From: JAHEEL01 sp963715255
Lineage (GTDB): Bacteria > Actinomycetota > Acidimicrobiia > Spongiisociales > UBA5794
Length of the DNA stretch: 64,000 nt
Reading direction: 5' to 3'
Assembly: GCA_963715255.1 (NCBI GenBank)
Contig: CAVQRN010000005.1
Location: forward strand, 1 to 64,000
Within the stretch, counting starts at the first letter, position 1; every line of letters begins with the position of its first letter. Made by a program: the position numbers and the translations under genes. Shown in pieces: positions 8,590 through 16,625 of this stretch. Under the pieces are notes generated by a model. The model saw only the letters and a program-made list of their open reading frames with translations, ran no database searches and was not told the DNA's origin.

Positions 8590-9384
8590 ATGGTGTCCTT
8601 GGAACGAACGATTCGAGTGGAGCGGCAGGTTGTAGTGAACATGATGCTGGTTCGCCTCAAGCGTTTCGGAGTGCGTGTACCGAAGATCCTCTGGCGGCGC
8701 GTCATCGATGCCGAGGCGAGGCGGGGACAGAGCCGAGTTGAGTGGTTCACCGAGGATCATCACCGAGTGCGCGATTTCGTGGTGACCGAGATCGCACGAA
8801 CCGGCGAGCCGGTCGGTGTCGAACAGATCTCCGCAGCCTGCGGGATCAACAAGCAGCGAGCCAAGGCCATCATCGAGGAACTCGAAAAGGGTATGACATT
8901 CCTGTTCCGCACCGACGGGGACGCCGTCGATTGGGCGTACCCGGTCACCGCAAGAAGGACCCCACACCGGGTCCAACTGGACTCCGGTGAGCGATTCTTC
9001 GCAGCGTGAGGAATCGACGCGATTGCGGTGCCCTTCGTGCAAGGGCAACTACTCAACCGGACGCTCGAAGCAGAGATTTCCACGCTGTGCAGATGTTGCG
9101 ACCGTCCGCTCCAGCTCTCGGTCGGGAGCGATCTGAGCTACCGAGTCCTCAGCGACGAGGCTGAACCAGTGATCTCGATTCCGTTCGTGGACATCGGCAA
9201 GCTCGAAGACCCCAGCATCATCCACGACTTCTGAATGCGTAGCCACTTCTTCTGGTCAGAAGAACACGCATCCAACTGGGGTCACCAAGTAGTTGGGGCG
9301 TACCCGACGCTGCCCCAAGCCACAGTGATCACAGACATCAGCCAGTCAGCGTTGTTCTCCTTCCCCCGCGACCCGAACGGATAG
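8590..9384 (+). CDS. Alkylmercury lyase (MerB) family protein, candidate double selenoprotein with two in-frame TGA codons
   Basis: Read through two TGA codons, one frame runs 264 residues. Residues about 45-110 form a winged-helix-like region (HHRVRDFVVTEIA, ISAACGINKQRAKAIIEELE) followed by FLFRTDGDAVDWAYPVT. Then come ERFFAA-TGA-GIDAIAVPF (TGA codon 140, bases 9007-9009) and IIHDF-TGA-MRSHFFWSEEHA (codon 215, bases 9232-9234). MerB has WCALD and FCCHVHFF at these places: its catalytic Cys96, Asp99 and Cys159 correspond to TGA, the Asp of GID and TGA. A Cys cluster, STLCRCCDRP, matches the MerB segment around Cys117. Each TGA is followed by a SECIS-like hairpin. Organomercurial lyases cleave carbon-mercury bonds, but many distant MerB-like proteins have untested roles. 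Starts at 8563, 8635 or 8641 are alternatives. The final stop is TAG. No mer genes are adjacent. Confidence 0.8.
9029..9047 (+). promoter_or_regulatory. Putative bacterial SECIS element 1
   Basis: Perfect 7-bp stem TGCCCTT/AAGGGCA with a five-base loop CGTGC. There are 26 bases between TGA 9007-9009 and the loop, within the 16-37 usually accepted for bacterial SECIS elements, and G is the second loop base as required. It lies inside the coding frame, as bacterial SECIS elements do. Confidence 0.7.
9247..9264 (+). promoter_or_regulatory. Putative bacterial SECIS element 2
   Basis: Perfect 7-bp stem TTCTTCT/AGAAGAA closing a GGTC loop. There are 19 bases between TGA 9232-9234 and the loop. The GGTC loop recalls the GGUC in the E. 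coli fdhF SECIS apical loop recognised by SelB. The stem is A/T-rich and therefore weaker than element 1. Confidence 0.7.
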
Positions 9385-9415
9385 ACCCAGCGGGACCAAG
9401 TGTGGACCACGCGCC

Positions 9416-9468
9416 CCCGCCGATATCGGCTGCGATGACCCCCTGGAATCGCAGCACGTATGGGCGGG
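9416..9468. repeat. REP-like palindrome A
   Basis: Nested inverted repeats CCCGCC...GGCGGG and GCTGCGAT...ATCGCAGC fold into one long hairpin just past the MerB-family stop. The right arm contains TATGGGCGGG, shared with three other intergenic palindromes between 10.9 and 12.5 kb. It may also act as a terminator between the convergent neighbours. Confidence 0.7.
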
Positions 9469-9493
9469 TTCGAGGCTGTGTGCGGAGGACTAC

Positions 9494-9946
9494 TCAGAGG
9501 CCAGTGACGCCCCTCTGCACGAAGGCCATCACTGCTGCAGCCAAGAACAGGACTACTGCACTGATCGTCCATGTCTGGCCGGCCTGGGAGGCCACCCCGA
9601 TCATCCCTCCCATCCCCGCGAAATAGAGAACCACGAAGGAGACAACCGCCCATGTGGTGTCACGCCAGTCGATTCCGAAGACGTAGTCGAGGAGGAACAA
9701 GACCACTATCGAGGCCAACATCAACCCCACCTGGACGTAGTACAGGGGAGGACGGTCAACGCTCGGTGCCCCGTACAGCAGGAATCCAAGCAGGAACGCC
9801 ATCAGCAGAAATGGGATTCCGATCCAATGGCCGGGAGGCAAGTCGAACACGATTCGCGCCGAGAACGTGACAATGCTCGAGACGTAGATAACTAGCGCAA
9901 CGACTGCGCCAAGGAGGTCGAGTCGCTCCAGCAGGTCGCCTCCCAA
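9494..9946 (-). CDS. Integral membrane protein of unknown function
   Basis: 150 residues with about four or five hydrophobic helices (for example GAVVALVIYVSSIV, IPFLLMAFLLGFLLYG, VGLMLASIVVLFLLDYV, ISAVVLFLAAAVMAF). No recognised motif. It is convergent with the MerB-family gene, separated by palindrome A. The following minus-strand gene (10070-10783) also encodes a membrane protein, but the 120-base gap does not clearly indicate an operon. Confidence 0.65.
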   Translation of the reverse strand: MGGDLLERLDLLGAVVALVIYVSSIVTFSARIVFDLPPGHWIGIPFLLMAFLLGFLLYGAPSVDRPPLYYVQVGLMLASIVVLFLLDYVFGIDWRDTTWAVVSFVVLYFAGMGGMIGVASQAGQTWTISAVVLFLAAAVMAFVQRGVTGL

Positions 9947-10069
9947 CCAGGGGCGCCGGTCACCCTCCCAACTCTGTCAACTCTCCTCCGGAACTGCAAG
10001 GGAAGGAGGTTACATCGCGGACCTCCAGAACATAGGTGCGTCGTGGGTGGGTCAGTTGCTCGGTCAAGT

Positions 10070-10783
10070 TCAGGAGTCGGTGCCGGTCCGGAGACGACTC
10101 CGGAACACGAGGGCGATTAGCACTCCGTTGACGATCAATACGAGCCAGGTGACTGAGATCACGACGACCTCAAATCGATCCTGCCGATCGAATCCAAAGG
10201 CAATCGCGATAGCGACCAGCGCGAGCGTGGATGCGACGAATCCGGCACCGAAGATCCATCGAACGGCCTTCGCCCGGATTCCCTCAGCGGGGATCAATGG
10301 GATCAAGAAGAGAAATGACAAGCTCATGAGCAGGTACCCGATCTCCTCGAGGGCTATGAATATCCCGTGAGGGTTGTACTGCGTGAGCAACGAGATGCCG
10401 TCAGTCTGTCCGACGGAGAGGCTGGATGGGACGACGGAGAATTGGACGAAGTAGGTAGGCGCAAGCACAGCCACGACAACGATTGCCAAACCCACTGCGA
10501 CCTGACCGGCAATCGCCGATCCTGAGTGCGGACGGACGAAGTTGAGCGCCGTGACGAAGATCAGGTAGGCGACTACCAGACCGATCGCGAAGTACATCCA
10601 CACGTAATCACGAGGGAACCGGTCAAGCGTATCGAGATAGGGGTACTCGATGCAGTCGCTTGGACAATTCGAACCAGAAATCGGGACGGCAAATAGAGCC
10701 AGACCGAAAGTGACCGTTGTGATGGCAGCCATGGCCATCGCTGCATACATGGCAATCCGGGCTGCCACGCGTTCCTCGCTCAC
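10070..10783 (-). CDS. Integral membrane protein of unknown function, six helices
   Basis: 237 residues. Hydrophobic segments suggest about six transmembrane helices, with a Cys-containing outer loop after the first (SGSNCPSDCIEYPYLD). The arrangement, including HGIFIALEEIGYLLMSLSF, resembles small DUF4386-like membrane proteins, but I cannot assign it firmly. There is no clear operon partner apart from the membrane protein downstream at 9494-9946. Confidence 0.65.
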   Translation of the reverse strand: MSEERVAARIAMYAAMAMAAITTVTFGLALFAVPISGSNCPSDCIEYPYLDTLDRFPRDYVWMYFAIGLVVAYLIFVTALNFVRPHSGSAIAGQVAVGLAIVVVAVLAPTYFVQFSVVPSSLSVGQTDGISLLTQYNPHGIFIALEEIGYLLMSLSFLFLIPLIPAEGIRAKAVRWIFGAGFVASTLALVAIAIAFGFDRQDRFEVVVISVTWLVLIVNGVLIALVFRSRLRTGTDS

Positions 10784-10920
10784 ACGGAGGCACCCTTCCT
10801 ATCCGTGAACAACGCCACCCGGCGCGGCATCCACGATAGCCGCGGGTGCAGCGAGTCCGTATCCGGCTGGGATGAGCGGACCAATCCGGTTACTTGACAA
10901 CCCGCAGATAGAGCAGAGGA

Positions 10921-10971
10921 GCGCCATGTGTGCTGCAACGACCCCCTGACATCGCAGCCGATATGGGCGGG
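10921..10971. repeat. REP-like palindrome B
   Basis: GCTGC (10932-10936) pairs with GCAGC (10954-10958), and the right arm reads ATCGCAGCCGATATGGGCGG, nearly the same as palindrome A. The left arm is degenerate (GCGCCATGT). It is in the spacer between the divergent genes at 10783 and 11058. Confidence 0.6.
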
Positions 10972-11057
10972 ATGATCTACCAGACTTCTGCGTTGCGGGG
11001 AGACGATGACTTGTGGGGCGTTGGCTACGATCTGACACAGCGAGAAGGAGAACATGC

Positions 11058-11324
11058 GTGTTCAATGCCAATGATGCGAGCGAAGCTCTCGAACTGGCGG
11101 GTATCGACATCTCAAACGAGCGGTACACCGTGGAGGACGTTGCGACGGGGATGAACGTCGAATCGGAACACGGGACGCGGTTTCCCGACCTAGACGTCAC
11201 AGGCGACGATCCGGTTATCACGGCGAAGATCGCCCTCGCTCACCTGCGGGAATTCCCTGACTACTACGACCGGCTCGAAGTCATGGAGCGTGAAGCAGAA
11301 GCGGCCTGGGAGTCTGAGGGCTAG
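11058..11324 (+). CDS. DUF5661-like small protein
   Basis: 88 residues from a GTG at 11058, chosen because GAGAAGGAG lies just upstream; the in-frame ATG at 11013 lacks such a site. The core NVESEHG...TGDDPVITAKIALAHL followed by EFPDYYDRLEVME is typical of the DUF5661 family, small proteins of unknown function found in both phages and bacteria. No operon partner is evident. REP-like palindromes lie on both sides. Confidence 0.7.
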   Translation: MFNANDASEALELAGIDISNERYTVEDVATGMNVESEHGTRFPDLDVTGDDPVITAKIALAHLREFPDYYDRLEVMEREAEAAWESEG

Positions 11325-11367
11325 CGAAAGACCTGCCCGATCCAGCAAACCGCAGAACCGGCCACGT

Positions 11368-11394
11368 CCGCCCGCATGCGCCGACATGGGCGGG
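11368..11394. repeat. REP-like palindrome C
   Basis: Short form: CCGCCC (11368-11373) pairs with GGGCGG (11388-11393), with CATGCGCC GACATG between. The right arm CCGACATGGGCGGG matches the family consensus. Lies between the DUF5661-like gene and the next membrane protein. Confidence 0.55.
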
Positions 11395-11452
11395 TGTACA
11401 GGTCCGGGGTCTCGACATATGATGTCAGTTGTCTTGACGTGTGGAGGTGACC

Positions 11453-11809
11453 ATGGCGTACGGTTCTGTGCATCCAGTTCAGGTACGGCATCACGACACG
11501 GGCAGACATGTCGCAGCGTGGGCTGCGTCGGTGCTCGGACTCGTTGCAGCCGCTCTCGGTGCCTACATCGCGTTGGCTCCCGACGACGGGACCGTCACGG
11601 TCAATGGCAGGTCGTGGGCGGCGGCCGATCTCGCCACGTGGGGACCGTGGCTCCTGATCGTCGGTGGAGTCGTTGCTGGTACGGGCATGATCGGTGTGGC
11701 GGTGGTGGACCAGCGGCAACGTGCAAGCCTGTGGCTCGTCGCAGCGGAGGGCGTGCTGGCCATCATCGGCGTGGTAGCTGCCATATCTGGCATCGTTCTC
11801 CTCGTCTAG
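11453..11809 (+). CDS. Small membrane protein of unknown function
   Basis: 118 residues from the ATG at 11453, preceded by GTGGAGGTGA. Three hydrophobic helices (AAWAASVLGLVAAALGAYIA, WLLIVGGVVAGTGMIGVAV, LWLVAAEGVLAIIGVVAAIS) with a short polar loop DDGTVTVNGRSW between the first two. No recognised family. It lies about 100 bases upstream of an acetyltransferase gene. Confidence 0.7.
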   Translation: MAYGSVHPVQVRHHDTGRHVAAWAASVLGLVAAALGAYIALAPDDGTVTVNGRSWAAADLATWGPWLLIVGGVVAGTGMIGVAVVDQRQRASLWLVAAEGVLAIIGVVAAISGIVLLV

Positions 11810-11909
11810 ACCCAACTCCGGCCAGCCCATGGTCAGCAGCATGGGTGACTGGTTGACTCGGGCTTGCCCGCCCATTGCCGATCTGGGTGGCGTTGTAGAG
11901 TGGAAGTCG

Positions 11910-12425
11910 ATGGAACGGTCCGATCGCGGTTCATTGGCTGTCAGAGAAGCCTCCGGCGAAGACGTAGAGGCGTTTGCCGAGTTCCTTACGGCGGCATGGC
12001 AGCAATCTGGGCCTGATGCTCCCGGGTTTGCCGGTGCTACCGACGAGGTCATTGCTGAACTGGTGACGCGTGATGCGGTCCTTGAGCGAATCGGTGGACC
12101 GGACCGGCGAATGTTCCTTGCATGGGAGGGCGGACGGATTGTGGGATTCGCCGCCATGAAGCGAATCGACGTGGAAACGGTTGAGCTGGCGGGCATCATT
12201 GTGCTGCCGTCGTGTGCCGGTCGCGGGGTTGGCACTGCCCTTGTCGACGAGGCTCTCCGCCGGGGACGAGACGAGCGGTATCGCACGGTGATCGTTCGCA
12301 CAGAGACTACGAACCAGGCGGCACGAGCGTTCTATGAGGCGCGCGGATTCGAGCTCGGGGAGATCACTGTCGAGCGGGTCGGCGACGTCTCGGTCCAGGT
12401 GTGGGAACTTTCCCACGATCTCTAG
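11910..12425 (+). CDS. GNAT-family N-acetyltransferase
   Basis: 171 residues. The acetyl-CoA binding motif A is visible as GIIVLPSCAGRGVGTALVDE (V/I-x-P-x-x-x-G-x-G-x-G/A), followed by the C-terminal TTNQAARAFYEARGFE motif. The substrate cannot be predicted; such enzymes acetylate small amines, antibiotics or protein N-termini. Start taken at the ATG at 11910. The palindrome family member D follows its stop. Confidence 0.85.
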   Translation: MERSDRGSLAVREASGEDVEAFAEFLTAAWQQSGPDAPGFAGATDEVIAELVTRDAVLERIGGPDRRMFLAWEGGRIVGFAAMKRIDVETVELAGIIVLPSCAGRGVGTALVDEALRRGRDERYRTVIVRTETTNQAARAFYEARGFELGEITVERVGDVSVQVWELSHDL

Positions 12426-12435
12426 ACGCGCACCA

Positions 12436-12483
12436 GCCGCCCATATGTCGCTCTCAGGGTGCGTAGGTGCCGATATGGGCGGC
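12436..12483. repeat. REP-like palindrome D
   Basis: GCCGCCCATAT (12436-12446) is the exact reverse complement of ATATGGGCGGC (12473-12483), giving an 11-bp stem that can serve as a terminator for the acetyltransferase gene. It shares the ATATGGGCGG core with palindromes A and B. Confidence 0.7.
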
Positions 12484-12575
12484 CTGTCTCAGAGTTCCGG
12501 AGTGGCTATCGGTCCAAGATGTGTGATGCTGTTGGGCCCGCCCCTGCGTTACAGCGACAGCCCGAGGAGGACGAG

Positions 12576-12950
12576 ATGGACAACGAAGGACCGGAACAGA
12601 TCAGCAGACGGCTCGAACGCTACCTTCGCACCGGCGACGTCGACGCACTGCGGGACTTGTACGAACCCGAAGCGGTCTTTGCCGATTACGACGGTACCGC
12701 TCGGGGATGGTCCGCGATTCGAGCTGCGCACCAGAGCTTCCTCGACGCAGGTCTCACGTTGACACTCACCGACTCCTTTGTACTCGAGGTTGACAACATC
12801 GCCCTCGTCCACTGGTCCTGGACGGTTCAACAGAGTGATGGCTCGTCGATAGAAGGCACCAGCGCCGAAGTGCTCCGCCGTCAACACGATGGCTCGTGGA
12901 AGTTCATCATCGACAACTCAGACGGATCCGCTCTGATCGGGCTCCCCTAA
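12576..12950 (+). CDS. SnoaL/NTF2-like domain protein
   Basis: 124 residues from the ATG at 12576, which has GGAGGACGAG upstream. The pattern of an N-terminal helix pair (ISRRLERYLRTGDVDALRDLY), then EPEAVFADYDG, and ending ...GSWKFIIDNSDGS is that of the NTF2-like superfamily (SnoaL/DUF4440), an alpha+beta barrel used by isomerases, hydrolases and small ligand-binding proteins. The ligand is unknown. Confidence 0.75.
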   Translation: MDNEGPEQISRRLERYLRTGDVDALRDLYEPEAVFADYDGTARGWSAIRAAHQSFLDAGLTLTLTDSFVLEVDNIALVHWSWTVQQSDGSSIEGTSAEVLRRQHDGSWKFIIDNSDGSALIGLP

Positions 12951-13083
12951 CACCCCACGGGTGCCGCTATGCGTTCTTGGGGGAAGCGATCGCAATGGCG
13001 CGAGAACGGGGTGATCGGGACGCAACTGGGGGTCAGCGGTCCAAGTACCTGTTGAGGGGTAGCTGCCTTGTGCGCCCCGCGTC

Positions 13084-13305
13084 TTAACCGATCGACGCCG
13101 CGAAGCGGCGGAAGGCTGCGGCGGCTCCAGACTGGATGGGGGCGGCATGTCCGAACAGCGCCTTCTCGAAGTCGAACTCGGCGATGTGCCGGAGGCTGGC
13201 GTCCAAGATCGACTTGGCGCGGCTGAACCGGCCACGACGCACTTCGCCCTTCTTCGCCGCCGTCGCGCTGATACGGGCGGGAGCCGAGCGCCAAAGCGTC
13301 ACCAT
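13084..13305 (-). pseudogene. 3' remnant of an MBL-fold hydrolase-like gene
   Basis: The last 40 codons (SLRHIAEFDFEKALFGHAAPI then GAAAAFRRFAAS) resemble the C-terminus of MBL-fold hydrolases, where a conserved FGHG-x-P segment precedes a final helix. The upstream part with the HxHxDH metal-binding motif is absent: beyond 13305 no matching frame is seen. It is best read as a truncated remnant. A short independent gene is possible. Confidence 0.4.
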
Positions 13306-13827
13306 TGCTCAGATGGTTGAGCAACTCGCCGACCGTACCGGCGTCACATTGGCTTGACGGCACCCGCTCATGTTGTCTCTCGCCGTGTCCTTGACCGTTC
13401 GTGCGAGAAAGGACCGCGGCTCTGGCGCTGCTGCTGTCAGCTGTGCATGCTGCGCGCCAGTCGAGCGAGCAGACGATGCACGTTGACGTCGATTCCAGTA
13501 TGTCTCGATCTCGGTCCGATCGACTCGGGTCTCTGGAGCCATGGTCTTGGGCCACGCCTGGGCCACAAATGGCTGCGGCGATGGCGTCGACGTCGCAAGC
13601 GATCCGTAGCGGTCCGTGAGGGCAGTGGCGGGGCGGTTGACATGGGTGGCGTCGAGGATCCGCATCTCGGTACGCCGGGGCCGGGGTAGCCGAGGCCCGT
13701 CGATGCGGGAGAGGGTGACGTTGCCGATCAGGAGGGGCCGGACAGGACAGAACGCGAAGCAATGTGACGCTCTCATCTTTGAGGACTGGATGCTCTCGAC
13801 ACGGCACCTACGTTCGGCGACAACGAC
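13306..13827. other. Spacer with no convincing gene
   Basis: About 520 bases with several overlapping open frames on both strands, none with a good start or family resemblance. It adjoins the hydrolase remnant and may be decayed coding DNA. Confidence 0.4.
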
Positions 13828-14307
13828 CTAGCTGTGCGAGACGATGTCGACCTGCTCTGCGCCGACAGCGTCCAGCAGATCGTGTGGCGACAACTCCAAG
13901 CCTGCGAGTGAGTCACCTGAGCTGATGGTTGTCCGCTCATGAGCCAACACGGTGGGATCAGCCAGCATCAGTGCCCTCCCCACGAGTTGCGTTGGAGATA
14001 TCGCTCCAACGACCAGCCCGAGTTCAGCGACGAGCCGTTCGGGAGCCACCAGCTTGAGACCGGACGCGCCGACCCTCTTCCTGGCCTTGCTCGATTTCAG
14101 GCGCTTGTCGCCCGGGATCAACATCGCCACAAGTTGGCCGGATTCCGTTTCGCCGATCATGCATTTGACGATCTGGGAAATTCCTACGCCGCGCTCTCTG
14201 GCTGCAGCCTCTGCCGTGAGCGCTGCCTCCCGGTGTGACCTGACCACGTAGCGGACGCTCATCTCGTCCAAATAGTCAGTGACGTCGGTCTTCACAACGC
14301 ACACCAT
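13828..14307 (-). CDS. YbaK/EbsC-type aminoacyl-tRNA deacylase
   Basis: 159 residues with the YbaK/ProX editing domain: TAEAAARERGVGISQIVKCM near residues 31-50 carries the conserved lysine, followed by LVAMLIPGDKRLKSSKARKR, and GAISPTQLV, typical of the pocket that removes Cys or Ala from mischarged tRNA-Pro. Proteins of this family act in trans in the cytoplasm. The gene is alone, divergent from the DUF4389 gene. Confidence 0.85.
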   Translation of the reverse strand: MVCVVKTDVTDYLDEMSVRYVVRSHREAALTAEAAARERGVGISQIVKCMIGETESGQLVAMLIPGDKRLKSSKARKRVGASGLKLVAPERLVAELGLVVGAISPTQLVGRALMLADPTVLAHERTTISSGDSLAGLELSPHDLLDAVGAEQVDIVSHS

Positions 14308-14576
14308 ACGCGATCACCCGTCCTCCGACGTATCGTGGATCTCACCGAGCGACGGAAGCATGCGTGGAATTGCGGTGGTCCACTCTGGAGTCCGACAACC
14401 GGAAGCCCACATTCGAGGACCTTGAGGCGAGTGCGAACGGGTGGCCGGCTGATCATCCGGACATCGTCGCCGGTCCCCCTCAGCAGCTCGGCACGAACGT
14501 CGCACTGCCTTTCGACTCTAGCGACCGTCCACAACGGAAGGCAGGGTGGGAAGCCGGGAACCAGGAGGGTGAGATA

Positions 14577-15966
14577 GTGAGCGCAGGACGAATTGTTGCA
14601 GTGATCGCGGGTGTTGTCGTCGGACTGCTCGCCATCGGACTTCTGATTGGCGGAACCTTCCTGACCGTTGGATACGCGGTCACGGCCGAGGACGACGGCT
14701 ACTTCGACACGTCGCCGAAGCGATTCGGTAGTCCGGCCTTCGCCATCACGACCGAAGAGGCCGAATTGGCCGCCGACCCCGCACCGCCGGATTGGCTCTG
14801 GGACTTCGTCGACTTCTCCGTCCGGTTCCGAGTCGTTGGGTTCGGAAACGAAGTGTTCCTTGGCGTCGGCAGTCAGGCGGATGTCGAGGCGTATTTGGGT
14901 TCGGCCGCCTACGACCAGGTACGCGAGATTCGTCCCGGCCAATCGGTGCAGTACCGCAGCGTCCCAGGGGCCGGCACGGTCGAGCCGCCGGTGGACCAAG
15001 ACTTCTGGGTCGCGGAAACCTCAGGATCCGGCCCCCAGGAGGTGGTGTGGGACGTCACCGAAGGCACATGGGTCGTCGTCTTGATGAACGCCGACGGTTC
15101 ACCGGGTGTGGTCGCCGACGTCGCCGTCGGCGCCAAGTCGGGAGTGGTCCTTCCGCTTGGCATTGCGCTGCTCGTGTCAGGGTTCTTCCTGTTCGTGATC
15201 GCTGTGTTGATCATCGTTCTCGCCGCGGTCGTTGGACGAGGCAGCGAGATCGCGGATCGCGAGGCAGCAGGGGTACCGCAGCGGTTCCTGGAGCCGGTGC
15301 GTGTCGAGGCGGTGATCGACGCGCCGCTCTCGCAGTGGCTCTGGCTCGTCAAATGGTTCCTGGCGATCCCGCACTTCATCGTGCTTGCGTTCCTCTGGAT
15401 TGCGTTCGTCGCGCTCGACCTTCATCGCGTGGTGGGCCATCCTGTTCACCGGTCGCTATCCCGAAGGGCTCTTCCGATTCAACGTCGGTGTGATGCGATG
15501 GTCGTGGCGCGTCGGCTACTACGCCGGTGGAGGTGGCCTCGGGACCGACCGCTATCCGCCGTTCACGCTCGAGGACGTGCCCGACTACCCGGCGCGGTTC
15601 GACGTTGCCTATCCGGAGCACCTCTCACGCGGACTGGTGCTCGTGAAGTGGTGGCTTCTGGCTATCCCGCAGTACATCGTCGTCGGGGTCATGGTTGGCG
15701 GGACCCTCGCTTGGGGCGCCGACCTGTGGTGGGGTGGTCCGATGTGGGCAGGCGGCTTGATCGGTGCCCTCGTGCTGATCGCCGCGGTCATCCTCTTGTT
15801 CACCGGCCGCTACCCGGAGCCGCTGTTCGACTTCATCATCGGACTCAATCGATGGGTGATGCGTGTGGCCGCGTACGCGTGTCTCATGACCGACCGGTAT
15901 CCGCCGTTCCGCCTCGATCAGGGAGGGAAGGAACCGGTCACCACCGAAACAGCGATCGACCGCTAA
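14577..15966 (+). CDS. DUF4389-domain membrane protein (frameshifted)
   Basis: About 460 residues. An N-terminal membrane helix, an extracytoplasmic domain of about 160 residues, a second helix (VVLPLGIALLVSGFFLFVIAV), then DUF4389 modules: WLWLVKWFLAIPHFIVLAFL, and after a frame break near 15405-15425 FTGRYPEGLFRFNVGVMRW, a second LVKWWLLAIPQYIV and FTGRYPEPLFDFIIGLNRW. Start at the GTG at 14577 because CAGGAGGGTGAG lies just upstream; the longer frame from 14364 has no ribosome site. DUF4389 proteins are widespread in actinobacteria and of unknown role. Confidence 0.8.
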
Positions 15967-16089
15967 GGGATCCAAACGCCGTCGTCCAGCGATGCCCAAA
16001 CCGGTATCGCGGGGGTCGATGTCGATCGGTGGCCGATGTTGGCCCTCGGGGACGCATCGAGGTATGCATTGATGCGTCGATTTGGACGG

Positions 16090-16272
16090 TCAGCCGGAGA
16101 GGGCGTTGAAGACCTCGTAGATCATGAAGGCGGGCCAGAAGAGACCCTGGAAGAAGGAGAACACGTATTCCCAGAACGTGTCTGCCTGCTGCCAGAAGTA
16201 CACGAAGGCTCCGAAGATGCCCAGGCCGTAGATTGCCCCGCCACCGGCGGCACCGGTATTGCTGGAACTCAT
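16090..16272 (-). CDS. Small membrane protein
   Basis: 60 residues: a Ser/Gly/Ala-rich N-terminus (MSSSNTGAAGGGAIYG), then aromatic-rich hydrophobic segments FGAFVYFWQQADTFWEYVF and FFQGLFWPAFMIYEVFNAL, suggesting two short membrane helices. Start at the ATG ending at 16272. Convergent with the DUF4389 gene. No family name can be given. Confidence 0.65.
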   Translation of the reverse strand: MSSSNTGAAGGGAIYGLGIFGAFVYFWQQADTFWEYVFSFFQGLFWPAFMIYEVFNALSG

Positions 16273-16625
16273 GGTCACACCACCCCACGGTTGCGTCACG
16301 CTTGCGGGGGCGAGTGTACTAGCCGCAGGCAGCGGCGCCTGTGTGGGTCGAACCCCCGCAGGCGGTGACCGGTGGGGGTGGGGACGGAGGTCCGGGTCAC
16401 TTCGCGCGGCGCCTTGACCTCGGCGGCTCCGTATTCGTCGAAACAGCGGAACCGCCGGACCGTAGTTGTGGCCGCTTCCCCATGGACGCAGAATCGACCA
16501 CGATTCGCATCGGTCCCGTTCCGCCGAGGCCATCGCTTGGGGTGACTCCATATCGCTGCCGGAGGGTATCCACCAGCCTGTTCCCGAGACCCTTTCTGAC
16601 GGCAGCACGCTGATATGCTCGTGTC
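16273..16625. other. Spacer containing the cyclase promoter
   Basis: About 350 bases. No gene recognised. At its right edge the hexamer TATGCT (16614-16619) lies six bases before the ATG at 16626, suggesting a leaderless transcript. Confidence 0.4.

Noticed and set aside
8563..9009. Treating the MerB-family gene as two separate short genes (8563-9009 and 9028-9234) or as a pseudogene
   Set aside because: The frame continues without a shift through both TGAs, motifs of the same family lie on both sides, and each TGA has a hairpin at a SECIS-like distance. Decay would be expected to add random stops and shifts too.
13309..13807. Minus-strand frames in the 13.3-13.8 kb spacer as a transposase or integrase
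   Set aside because: No DDE or tyrosine-recombinase motifs, no terminal repeats; composition like a shadow frame.
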